A stretch of DNA of 64,000 nucleotides. It comes from Serratia proteamaculans. GTDB lineage: Bacteria > Pseudomonadota > Gammaproteobacteria > Enterobacterales > Enterobacteriaceae. The translations under genes were made by a program, and so were the position numbers. The stretch is taken from positions 1,302,001 through 1,366,000 of the forward strand of contig NZ_WBKI01000001.1 in the NCBI RefSeq assembly GCF_008830365.1, written 5' to 3'. The first letter of the stretch is position 1, and the number at the start of each line of letters is the position of its first letter. Shown piece after piece: positions 40,561-48,357 of the stretch. The notes under the pieces are model-generated. The model was not told the origin of the DNA. It did no database searches and saw only the letters and a list, made by a program, of their open reading frames with translations.

Positions 40561-40968
40561 GCCTGCTCGCACATCCTGAAGACGGGCAGGTACATTTCAT
40601 GGCCGATTCGCACTAATTGGTTGAAAAAAGCATCAGTGGGTGTTCCGCTCTCGAGAATCAGGCGGCATTGCATGTTGCATGTGCGCTCATCGCAAGCAAT
40701 ACCCTGCCGATCTGATCACCTGGACTTTCCAAACCTGAGGCTTTCCCTATTTTGGGTGCCAATCAGCAGGTTGGCATTGCCGACAACGCACGGGCATATT
40801 ATTATTCTCAACGCAGGATCAACTTGCGCGCAGCCATTTATTACCGTATCGAAATTTATTTATTTGAAATTAATTTTTCAGGTCACACATCACACTTTTG
40901 CTGCTGTCATGATGACAGGGTGATGTTTCTTCGTCCGGCGACAACTCTTAACAGGCTATATTTTAATC

Positions 40969-41184
40969 ATGACTGATACCCTGGATTACCTGATGACATT
41001 CCGTAAATGCACCAGTTTGGACAGCGTGGAAAAAGTGTACGACAAGCTCAACTATTCCATTGATAATGATATTGAAATCAGCAACATGTACCGAGCCGCC
41101 GATCACCGCCGCGCCGAACTGGTTGCCGGTAAATTGTTCGATTTGGGCAAGGTGCCGAAAACGCTGTGGGCACAAGTGCTATAA
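40969..41184 (+). CDS. cnu: Hha/YmoA-family H-NS partner, Cnu (YdgT)-like
   Basis: 71 aa. [28 protein letters not shown] and the C-terminal [28 protein letters not shown] match Cnu/YdgT closely, more so than Hha. These proteins have no DNA-binding domain; they bind H-NS or StpA and strengthen silencing of AT-rich DNA. In E. coli cnu is elsewhere, so its place beside the flhDC control region is notable. Stands alone in an AT-rich stretch. Confidence 0.88.
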   Translation: MTDTLDYLMTFRKCTSLDSVEKVYDKLNYSIDNDIEISNMYRAADHRRAELVAGKLFDLGKVPKTLWAQVL

Positions 41185-41332
41185 TTTTTTATTACACGCG
41201 CGTATCGATTTATCTTTTATTGCTAAATAACGGCAATAGTCTGTGATTTATTGACGCGCGTGATACAAAACACATTTATTAGTTTCGCCAGGCTCTACCC
41301 TTTCCCCCAAGAACAGGAAACAGGAGTGGAAG

Positions 41333-41752
41333 ATGGGATATCAAAACGTTTTGGTTACCGTCGCCGTGGCGGCAGACAGTCACCGCCTGGTTGAAAAAGC
41401 CGTCTCCATCGTGCGTCCTTACAACGGCAAAATCACCCTGCTGAGCATGATAGCCAATCCAGAAATGTACAATAACTTCGCCGGGCCGATGTTGGGCGAT
41501 CTGCGCGCGTTGATGGAAGAGGAAACGTTGCTGTTTATGGAAGAGTTACGCCTGCGGGCCGATTACCCGATAGCCGATACGTTGATCGTCCACGGCGAGT
41601 TAGGTGACAGCCTTAACTATGCCAGCCATCAGCAAACCTTTGATTTGGTGATCTGTGGCAACCACAGTGACAGCATGATGAACAAGGTTTCCTGCTCTGC
41701 AGCGCGCTTTATCAATACCAGCCATATCGACGTGCTGATCATTCCTCTTTGA
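41333..41752 (+). CDS. uspC: Universal stress protein UspC
   Basis: 139 aa, ATG 41333 with a strong CAGGAGTGGA ribosome site. The UspA fold is visible (VLVTVAVAADSHRLVEKAVSIV ... VICGNHSDSMMNKVSCSAARFINTSHIDVLIIPL). UspC is involved in stress tolerance and in E. coli lies next to flhDC, where it affects motility. The same neighbourhood is kept here although the Cnu-like gene intervenes. Confidence 0.9.
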   Translation: MGYQNVLVTVAVAADSHRLVEKAVSIVRPYNGKITLLSMIANPEMYNNFAGPMLGDLRALMEEETLLFMEELRLRADYPIADTLIVHGELGDSLNYASHQQTFDLVICGNHSDSMMNKVSCSAARFINTSHIDVLIIPL

Positions 41753-41829
41753 AGCTGAGCACATTAGGCCATTTCCCCTTGCCAAGGATTGTCTAGACTT
41801 AGGGCCCGTGTCCGCTTAAGGAGTCTACG

Positions 41830-42864
41830 ATGTCCCAGTCTACGCAACAAAACCGCCGTTTTCTGTTAGCCTCACGTCCGCACGGTGAACCTACCGCAGA
41901 CAATTTCCGTCTGGAAACAACGACGATACCGCAACCCACTGCCGGCCAGTTGCTGTTACGCACCGTTTACCTGTCACTTGATCCTTACATGCGCGGCCGA
42001 ATGAGCGATGCTCCTTCTTATGCCCCACCGGTAGAGATCGGTGAAGTGATGGTTGGCGGCACGGTATCCCGGGTTGTCACATCGCAGCATCCTGACTTCA
42101 AACCCGGTGACTGGGTGTTGGGTTACGACGGCTGGCAGGATTACGCGCTGTCTGACGGCAGCGGCCTACGTAACTTAGGCCCGGATCAAAAACACCCTTC
42201 CCGCCTGCTCGGCGTCTTGGGCATGCCGGGCTTCACCGCCTATATGGGCCTACTGGATATCGGTCAGCCGAAACCCGGTGAAACCCTGGTGGTGGCGGCC
42301 GCCAGCGGTGCCGTCGGTTCCGTCGTCGGACAGGTCGCCAAACTGAAAGGTTGCCGCGTGGTCGGCGTGGCTGGCGGTAAAGAGAAATGCCGCTATGTGG
42401 TAGAAGAGCTGGGCTTTGATGCCTGCGTTGATCACCGGGCGCCTGATTTTGCCGAACAGCTGGCCGCCGCCTGCCCACAGGGCATCGACATTTATTATGA
42501 AAACGTCGGTGGTGCCGTGTTTGATGCAGTGATCCCACTGCTTAATACCCAGGCTCGTATTCCGGTGTGCGGCATTATCGCCCATTACAACGCCACCGAC
42601 TTGCCTGCCGGCCCAGATCGCCTGCCGATGCTGCAGGGGCTGATCTTGCGCAAGCGCATCCGCATGCAAGGCTTTATTATTTTCGACGACTATGCAAAAG
42701 GTTTTGGCGAATTCCTGCAGCAGATGGGCGAATGGGTTGGTCAGGGAAAAATCAAATTCCGCGAAGATCTGGTCGACGGGCTGGAAAATGCTCCACAGGC
42801 GTTCATCGGCCTGCTGCAAGGCAAGAACTTCGGCAAGCTGGTGATCCGCGTTAGCGACGAGTAA
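41830..42864 (+). CDS. curA: NADPH-dependent curcumin/alkenal reductase CurA
   Basis: 344 aa (E. coli CurA 345). Medium-chain dehydrogenase fold without zinc ligands; the nucleotide-binding loop AASGAVGSVVGQVAKLKG is at about residues 156-173. N-terminal RRFLLASRPHGEPTADNFRLE and C-terminal REDLVDGLENAPQAFIGLLQGKNFGKLVIRV fit the CurA/leukotriene B4 dehydrogenase-like family. It reduces carbon-carbon double bonds of enones. A hairpin follows directly, so a single-gene transcript. Confidence 0.9.
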   Translation: MSQSTQQNRRFLLASRPHGEPTADNFRLETTTIPQPTAGQLLLRTVYLSLDPYMRGRMSDAPSYAPPVEIGEVMVGGTVSRVVTSQHPDFKPGDWVLGYDGWQDYALSDGSGLRNLGPDQKHPSRLLGVLGMPGFTAYMGLLDIGQPKPGETLVVAAASGAVGSVVGQVAKLKGCRVVGVAGGKEKCRYVVEELGFDACVDHRAPDFAEQLAAACPQGIDIYYENVGGAVFDAVIPLLNTQARIPVCGIIAHYNATDLPAGPDRLPMLQGLILRKRIRMQGFIIFDDYAKGFGEFLQQMGEWVGQGKIKFREDLVDGLENAPQAFIGLLQGKNFGKLVIRVSDE

Positions 42865-42870
42865 TGTTTC

Positions 42871-42904
42871 AGGGCGCAGTCATTGTGAACTGCGCCCTGT
42901 TATT
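42871..42904 (+). terminator. Terminator after curA
   Basis: AGGGCGCAGT (42871-42880) and ACTGCGCCCT (42889-42898), a 10-bp perfect stem with an 8-nt loop, followed by GTTATTAA. Seven nt after the curA stop; it also sits at the 3' end of the pcp remnant on the other strand and may serve both. Confidence 0.75.
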
Positions 42905-42907
42905 AAC

Positions 42908-43310
42908 TCAATGCAGCGCCCCGCCGGAAATCGTTAAATCCTCCCCGACCGTCAAAGTGGTATGCACAATACTTCGCACCGCCTCAATCATCGTCGCTAA
43001 TGCCATGCTCGGTTTGCCCGGATGATTGACCGCCAGCTCATGGCTGTACGGAATGTGGATAAACCCGCCTTTGATTGCCAGATTATGGCTGGCGATATGA
43101 TGACTCAGCCCATAAAACAGCTGGTTGCAGTTGTAGGTGCCCGCCGTATGCGATACCGCGGCCGGAATGCCTGACTGACGCAAGTGATGCACGATCGCCT
43201 TCACCGGGCAGCGTGGAGAAGTAACCCACCGGTCCGCCCACCACCACGGGTACGTCTATCGGTTGTTTACCGGCATTATCGGGAATACGTGCATCGATCA
43301 GGTTGACGGC
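42908..43310 (-). pseudogene. pcp: pcp (pyrrolidone-carboxylate peptidase) remnant
   Basis: The C-terminal 98 codons (42908-43204) match Pcp: [32 protein letters not shown] with the catalytic Cys in TYNCN and the His in GGFIHIPYSHELAVNHPG. Upstream the homology continues in another frame ([33 protein letters not shown], 43205-43304), so one inserted base near 43205 breaks the gene. Homology then stops near 43310; the N-terminal third (about 100 residues) is missing. Pcp removes N-terminal pyroglutamate. Clearly non-functional as a full enzyme. Confidence 0.88.
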
Positions 43311-43418
43311 TCAATGCCGGTCACCAATGCCCAGGCCCGGCTGCTCACCCTGTTTGACGATCCGTTGTTCGTCCGCTGCGGCGGAAGCATGATGCCGACG
43401 TTGCCGGACGACAGATAA
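43308..43418 (+). pseudogene. LysR-type regulator fragment
   Basis: Plus-strand frame reading SMPVTNAQARLLTLFDDPLFVRCGGSMMPT then stop at 43416. This is the second half of a LysR-family helix-turn-helix (compare the usual AVTNALARLRxLFDDPLFVR). The preceding recognition region and the whole effector domain are absent. It begins exactly where pcp homology ends, so a deletion has joined the two genes. Confidence 0.72.
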
Positions 43419-44278
43419 AGCACGCCCCTGCTTTGGCGTAGTTATGCGATACCCTGCACCAACTCAATCTCAATCCTTTTCGCCGTTAATTCATCCCTAC
43501 TAAAGCATTAGCCATTCGATCAATCGACCCGCGTCCGCCCCCGCCCTGAGCGACTCTTCGTCCAACCAAATAGGAATCCTCCTAAATAACATTCCTTTTA
43601 TTTATATATGAGATCATCTTTACCCTGCGAATGGTAAGTACGCAAAACGACCTGTCACTTTATTTGCGTTAAAAAATAGTCGTTATTTAAGTACATTGGC
43701 TTAAGTGTTACATAAATATTTCATGGTATTACCAATTACCCAAAGAACATCCACACAAAAACAATAACTACATAAATACATGTTTTACATGGTTTAAATT
43801 TAAATTGTGAGTGAGATAACGAATTGAGCATTGATCCAGAAGGTTATTTTGCAAATTTGCAAGGCTATTGTAGACTGCGAAAACTCTGTTTATATGTAAA
43901 CTTTGTTAAGTTTTTCGTCAGTCCATGTCTCAATTCGTGACAGATACGTCATCGGGATCCTGCGTTAATTCTCGTGCGGTAGCTATGTCTCAATCGAGAG
44001 ATTGTGCGAATTATCTTATCATTCCACATCCCTCTCGGGCTGCCGTCAACCACGGTTTAAACGCCTTTCCGGTGAGTGTTACTCGCTGGGCTTTTTGAGT
44101 TTACAGTTGAGTTATTGAGCCTAAAAAACCTGACCGTCACCATCAAACAACCAGGTTAAAACAGCCAGCAGCACAAAGATTGTGAAGTAACCTGATATCT
44201 ATTAAACCGAAAAACGGGATTGTTTTTGAGCGATGCGGCCTAGCTGTTCGCTGATATCTACGGGAAGCCTTACACACA
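43419..44278. other. AT-rich gene-free spacer upstream of the T6SS
   Basis: No gene seen. Strongly AT-rich from about 43560 to 43920. The decamer ATGTCTCAAT occurs twice (near 43925 and 43986). Likely holds regulatory sequence for the T6SS operon, but no boxes can be assigned with confidence. Confidence 0.4.
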
Positions 44279-44527
44279 ATGAAAGCCGTAAAACCATTGC
44301 GCCCAAGCGCAGTTCATCGTCCTTGCCACGGGCAGGGAAAACATCATCCGGATGTCTCCGTTTTGGCGCTAGCCGACATGGGGGTATCCCCGCGTCTGCA
44401 CCCTAAACCCGAACTGTGGCAACTGCCCCATAAAGTGTTACCGCTCGGCCACTGGGTTAATCATCAGCCCTTCACTCCCCCCACGACGAAAAAGGTTTCC
44501 CGACGGATACCTTTGTCCCATGGCTGA
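44279..44527 (+). other. Doubtful open frame, 82 codons
   Basis: ATG 44279, no good ribosome site. Composition is Pro/His/Lys-rich with no recognisable domain, and the other two frames across 44279-44600 read equally plausibly in patches (for example PHDEKGFPTDTFVPWLKGSPATLVYSP), suggesting the debris of a decayed gene more than a live one. Confidence 0.15.
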
Positions 44528-44688
44528 AAGGTTCGCCGGCTACGCTGGTTTACTCGCCTCAGCCGGCAAAACACCCCTGATACGCATCCTGACCTGCCAG
44601 CTAAAAATAATGTCGCTTGCGCCTCCAGTCGGCGCTTTTATTACACAGCCGCTTCATTTCTGCCCATAAAAAACTCAAAGAGGATATT

Positions 44689-45189
44689 GTGAAAACACGG
44701 ATTACCTTAACGCTGTTGACCGCCCTGACGCTTGCCGGCTGCTCCACCCCGCCACCACCACCACCGGTACTCGATAACAACGCCCTGATCAGCAGCGAAG
44801 TGGACGGTGTAAAACTGCAGCACCGCGTCGCCATCACAGCTCCCCAACAGTTCAAACCCATAGGCAAGGAATACCGTAGCCTGTACGCCGCCAGCATCAT
44901 GAGCAGCCCCGGCTACAACGGCACTCCGGTCGGCAACCTGGACAATGCCGCCGCTTTCTATGCGTTGGGTGAAGTAGAAAACCACTGGCTGGCAATCTCC
45001 GAAGTCGACGGAGGCGATCTGATGGGGTACATCCAGACCAACGCCGGTGTACCGGCAACGCGTTACAAATCGACGCTGCGTAAAGATTTACCGCGCCGTA
45101 CCCGTACCGCCCAGCAGGACTGCGTAAAAGTCGGCGGTGACAGCAAGGCCTGTAAAAGCGCCGGTTCTGCCACCTGGATCCTTCAGTAG
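44689..45189 (+). CDS. T6SS-linked lipoprotein with SH3-like domain
   Basis: 166 aa from GTG 44689 with GAGGAT upstream. The lipoprotein signal ends in LTLAGC, then a run of six Pro. Residues about 60-125 (YRSLYAASIMSSPGYNGTPVGNL ... HWLAISEVDGGDLMGYI) have the pattern of a bacterial SH3 domain. Two Cys near the C-terminus may form a disulfide. It leads the T6SS operon, 26 nt before tssJ, so probably acts at the periplasmic or outer-membrane side, perhaps as a cell-wall contact. Exact role unknown. Confidence 0.75.
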   Translation: MKTRITLTLLTALTLAGCSTPPPPPPVLDNNALISSEVDGVKLQHRVAITAPQQFKPIGKEYRSLYAASIMSSPGYNGTPVGNLDNAAAFYALGEVENHWLAISEVDGGDLMGYIQTNAGVPATRYKSTLRKDLPRRTRTAQQDCVKVGGDSKACKSAGSATWILQ

Positions 45190-45215
45190 TTCCCCCCAGG
45201 TTGACGAGACTTAAC

Positions 45216-45746
45216 ATGATAACCACATCCATCACCTCCCGCCGGTGCGGGCTATTGTTCCTGATGTTGGGCGCACTGACGCTCAGCGGCTGCATGTCCT
45301 CTGCCAAGAGTGTGCCCTCTCGCTACAGCTTGGTCTTTGACGCCGACCGCCAGGTCAATGCCGTAGCCGGTCAACGTCCTGCACCGATTAAAATTCGCGT
45401 GCTGCTGCTGCGCTCTGATGCGGAATTTATGGAGGCCGACTTCTTTAGCCTGCAGAGCGATGCGAAAAGCGTGCTGGGAGCCAGCCTGCTGGACAGTGAC
45501 CAGTTCTTCCTGACTCCGGGCCAGATGGGCAAAAAGCTCAGCGGCCAAAGCACGCTGGAAACCCGATATATCGGCATCATCGCCGAATATCAAAACCTGG
45601 ATGGCAAAGCCTGGCGCATTTCCTTACCGCTGCCGGAACCGACCGAGACCAATTTTTACAAAGTATGGCAATTCTCGCCGGATGAGCTGGAAGCCCACAT
45701 CGTCGCAGGCATTAGTGGCCTGCGTACCCTGAAAGATCCCGACTGA
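45216..45746 (+). CDS. tssJ: T6SS outer-membrane lipoprotein TssJ
   Basis: 176 aa from ATG 45216. Lipobox LTLSGC gives an acylated outer-membrane anchor. The transthyretin-like core is visible (SRYSLVFDADRQVNAVAGQRPAPIKIRVLLLRSDAEFMEADFFSL and the IGIIAEYQNLDGKAWR strand). TssJ binds the C-terminal domain of TssM to form the membrane complex. Followed by tssK after 40 nt. Confidence 0.93.
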   Translation: MITTSITSRRCGLLFLMLGALTLSGCMSSAKSVPSRYSLVFDADRQVNAVAGQRPAPIKIRVLLLRSDAEFMEADFFSLQSDAKSVLGASLLDSDQFFLTPGQMGKKLSGQSTLETRYIGIIAEYQNLDGKAWRISLPLPEPTETNFYKVWQFSPDELEAHIVAGISGLRTLKDPD

Positions 45747-45786
45747 CCCACCGCTGTGCTGAAGCGAAGTAACCAAAGGTGTGATG

Positions 45787-47133
45787 ATGAAAGATGCTCA
45801 TAAGGTAGTCTGGACTGAAGGGATGTTTTTACGCCCTCACCATTTCCAGCAGGCGGAAAACTATCTCGAAAGCTACATGCGCAATTGGGGCCAGGCCCAC
45901 CAGGGTTGTTTTTGGGGTTTCCTCAATCTGGATTTGGATCAGACCCTGCTGCGTCAGGGCAAAATTGCCCTCAACGCTGCCAGCGGCATCATGCCGGACG
46001 GCACGCCGTTTCGTTTCTCCGGCGCCCAGCAGGCGCCCGCCCCGCTGACCATTACCGAAAACAAGACCGGCGAAAACGTGGTATTGGCCCTGCCGACCTA
46101 TCGCGCGGGCCGCGAAGACGTGATTTTTCAGGAAGCGCCGGACGCGCTGGCACGCTATCTGGCCTATGAAAACGAAGTCGACGACCTGAACGCCGTCTCG
46201 GTCGGCAGCGCAGCACTACAGTTTGGTCAATTGCGCCTGCGCCTGATGCTGGAAAGCGACCTTAACGCTGAATGGACGGCACTAGGTGTCACCCGGGTGC
46301 TGGAAAAACGCGGCGATGCCAGCCTGCGTCTCGATCAGGTGCAAATCCCGCCGATGCTGAACTGCCAGGGAAGCCCGGTGCTGAAAAACTTTATCAACGA
46401 TTTGCAGGGCCTGTTACAACAGCGCAGCCAACAGATGAGCCAGCGCCTGCTGCAACCGGGACGCGGCGGCAGTTCCGAAATGGTCGACTTCATGCTGCTG
46501 CAACTGATTAACCGCCATCTCGGCCAGGTGAGCCACGCTTACCATCTTGATCATCTGCACCCGGAACGCCTGTTCGCCGACTGGCTGCAGTTCGCCACCG
46601 AACTCGCCAGCTTCTCGGCACAGCGCACGCCGGAAGCCCGACTGCCGGTGTATGACCATGACAACCTGGCACTGTGTTTTGGCAAATTAATGCTGTTACT
46701 GCGTCAGGGACTGTCGGTGGTGCTTGAAGACAACGCCATCCAATTGACCCTGGTCGAGCGCTCGCATGGCCTGAACATCGCCACCGTTCAAGACACCAAA
46801 ATGATGCGCGACTTCGGTTTCGTGCTGGCGGTACGTGCCGACGTGGCAGCCGAAGTGCTGCTGACCCACTTCCCGGCGCAGATGAAGATAGCCCCGGTCA
46901 CGCGTATCCGTGATCTGGTTCAATTGCAACTGCCGGGCATTGGGCTGCGTACCATGCCGGCCGCGCCACGTCAGATCCCCTATCACGCGGGTTACACCTA
47001 TTTCGAACTGGAAAAAGGCAGCGACCTGTGGAAACAGATGGAAAAATCCAGCGCCTTCGCCCTGCACCTGGCCGGCGACTTTCCAGGACTGGATATGGAA
47101 TTTTGGGCGATTCGCAGCCATACGGACCGGTAA
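45787..47133 (+). CDS. tssK: T6SS baseplate protein TssK
   Basis: 448 aa from ATG 45787 (AAAGG 7 nt upstream); GTG 45781 and ATG 45784 are alternatives one or two codons longer. N-terminal VVWTEGMFLRPHHFQQAENYLE is the family signature. TssK trimers connect the baseplate to the TssLM membrane complex. Stop precedes tssL by three bases. Confidence 0.95.
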   Translation: MKDAHKVVWTEGMFLRPHHFQQAENYLESYMRNWGQAHQGCFWGFLNLDLDQTLLRQGKIALNAASGIMPDGTPFRFSGAQQAPAPLTITENKTGENVVLALPTYRAGREDVIFQEAPDALARYLAYENEVDDLNAVSVGSAALQFGQLRLRLMLESDLNAEWTALGVTRVLEKRGDASLRLDQVQIPPMLNCQGSPVLKNFINDLQGLLQQRSQQMSQRLLQPGRGGSSEMVDFMLLQLINRHLGQVSHAYHLDHLHPERLFADWLQFATELASFSAQRTPEARLPVYDHDNLALCFGKLMLLLRQGLSVVLEDNAIQLTLVERSHGLNIATVQDTKMMRDFGFVLAVRADVAAEVLLTHFPAQMKIAPVTRIRDLVQLQLPGIGLRTMPAAPRQIPYHAGYTYFELEKGSDLWKQMEKSSAFALHLAGDFPGLDMEFWAIRSHTDR

Positions 47134-47136
47134 CTT

Positions 47137-48357
47137 ATGACTCAGGAAAATAGCATGACGCCGGCGGGCAACCCGCTGGTAGAGGCCGCCAACCCGTTGC
47201 TGAACGCCATCTCACAAATCCGTCAGTCGGCCACCCACGCCAACCCGGCGCAACTGCGCCAGCAACTGATTGATAAAGTGCGTCACTTTGAACTCCACGG
47301 GCAGCGTGCCAACCTACCGTATGAAGTGATTATCGGCGCACGTTATTGCCTGTGCACCGCTCTGGATGAAGCCGCCGCGCTGACACCCTGGGGCAGCAGT
47401 AGCGTCTGGTCCGGCAGCGGATTGCTGGTGACTTTTCACAACGAAACCTGGGGTGGAGAAAAATTCTTCCAACTGCTGGCAAAGCTGTCGCAAAGTCCGC
47501 GCGAACATATCCAACTGCTGGAGCTAATTAACTTTTGCCTGCTGCTGGGGTTTGAAGGCCGCTACCGGGTGATGGAGAACGGTCGTTCGCAGTTGGAGAC
47601 CATGAAGCAGCGCCTGCTGCAGCTGATCCGCTCGGTGCGTGGCGGTTATGCCCCACCGCTGTCGCCCAATGCACTGGACTTGCCGGTGCAGCAAAAGCTG
47701 TGGCGCCCACTGGTGCCGCTCTGGGCCTGCGTGGCGCTGACCGGTTTCCTGGCGTCGTTGCTGTTTATCGCCCTCAACTGGCGACTGGGCGACAGTACCA
47801 GCCCGGTATTGGCCGCCATTTATCAGACCAATCTGCCCCAGGTCGCCATCGGCAACCCGGCACCGGCGGCGCCCCCGACGCTGAGTCTGAAAAGCTTCCT
47901 GCGTAAAGAAATTGCCGAAGGCCTGGTGGTGGTGCGTGACGAAGCACAGCAAAGCGTGGTGATCCTGAAGGGTGACGGCCTGTTCGACTCCGCCGCCACC
48001 ACGGTTCGCGGCAACTATATTCCGGTGATTGACCGCGTTGCCGCCGCCATGAACGGCGTCAGCGGCAAGATCCTGGTCACTGGCTACAGCGATAATCTGC
48101 CGATCCGCAGCGCGCGCTTCGCTTCCAACTGGGAACTTTCACTGGCCCGCGCCGAGGCGGTAAGCGCCCGGCTGCAGAAACACCTCGATAACCCGCAACG
48201 GGTGAAAGCGGAGGGCCGTGGTGAAAGCAACCCGGTCGCACCGAACAATAGCAAAGTGAACCGGGCGCTTAATCGTCGGGTAGAAATTACGCTGTTGGTT
48301 GCGCCAGAAAATACCCAGGCGGAAATCAACGGCTTGCCGCAAGGAAACGGAAAGTAA
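47137..48357 (+). CDS. tssL: T6SS membrane protein TssL with OmpA-like domain
   Basis: 406 aa. The N-terminal cytoplasmic DotU/IcmH domain (about residues 10-185) has ARYCLCTALDEAA and the W-rich motifs of the family; one membrane helix (about 192-212) follows; the C-terminal 130 residues are an OmpA/MotB-like peptidoglycan-binding domain (VTGYSDNLPIRS ... NWELSLARAEAVSARL ... NRRVEI). This is the extended TssL form that anchors the complex to the wall itself. TAATG overlap with tssM. Confidence 0.94.
   Translation: MTQENSMTPAGNPLVEAANPLLNAISQIRQSATHANPAQLRQQLIDKVRHFELHGQRANLPYEVIIGARYCLCTALDEAAALTPWGSSSVWSGSGLLVTFHNETWGGEKFFQLLAKLSQSPREHIQLLELINFCLLLGFEGRYRVMENGRSQLETMKQRLLQLIRSVRGGYAPPLSPNALDLPVQQKLWRPLVPLWACVALTGFLASLLFIALNWRLGDSTSPVLAAIYQTNLPQVAIGNPAPAAPPTLSLKSFLRKEIAEGLVVVRDEAQQSVVILKGDGLFDSAATTVRGNYIPVIDRVAAAMNGVSGKILVTGYSDNLPIRSARFASNWELSLARAEAVSARLQKHLDNPQRVKAEGRGESNPVAPNNSKVNRALNRRVEITLLVAPENTQAEINGLPQGNGK

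Larger units (their letters stand above)
39562..40968. other. Long AT-rich flhDC control region
   Basis: About 1.4 kb without a gene I can support, between flhD (minus) and the Cnu-like gene (plus). It carries the CRP palindrome, homopolymeric A/T stretches (39900-40040) suited to H-NS binding, and an ERIC-end-like fragment at 40531-40552. Two short plus-strand open frames (around 40216-40437 and 40621-40923) lack proper starts or families. The size is consistent with the heavy regulation of flhDC in enterics. Confidence 0.6.

Noticed and set aside
40621-40923. 100-codon plus-strand frame before the Cnu-like gene
   Set aside because: TTG start without ribosome site, AT-rich control region, no family resemblance.
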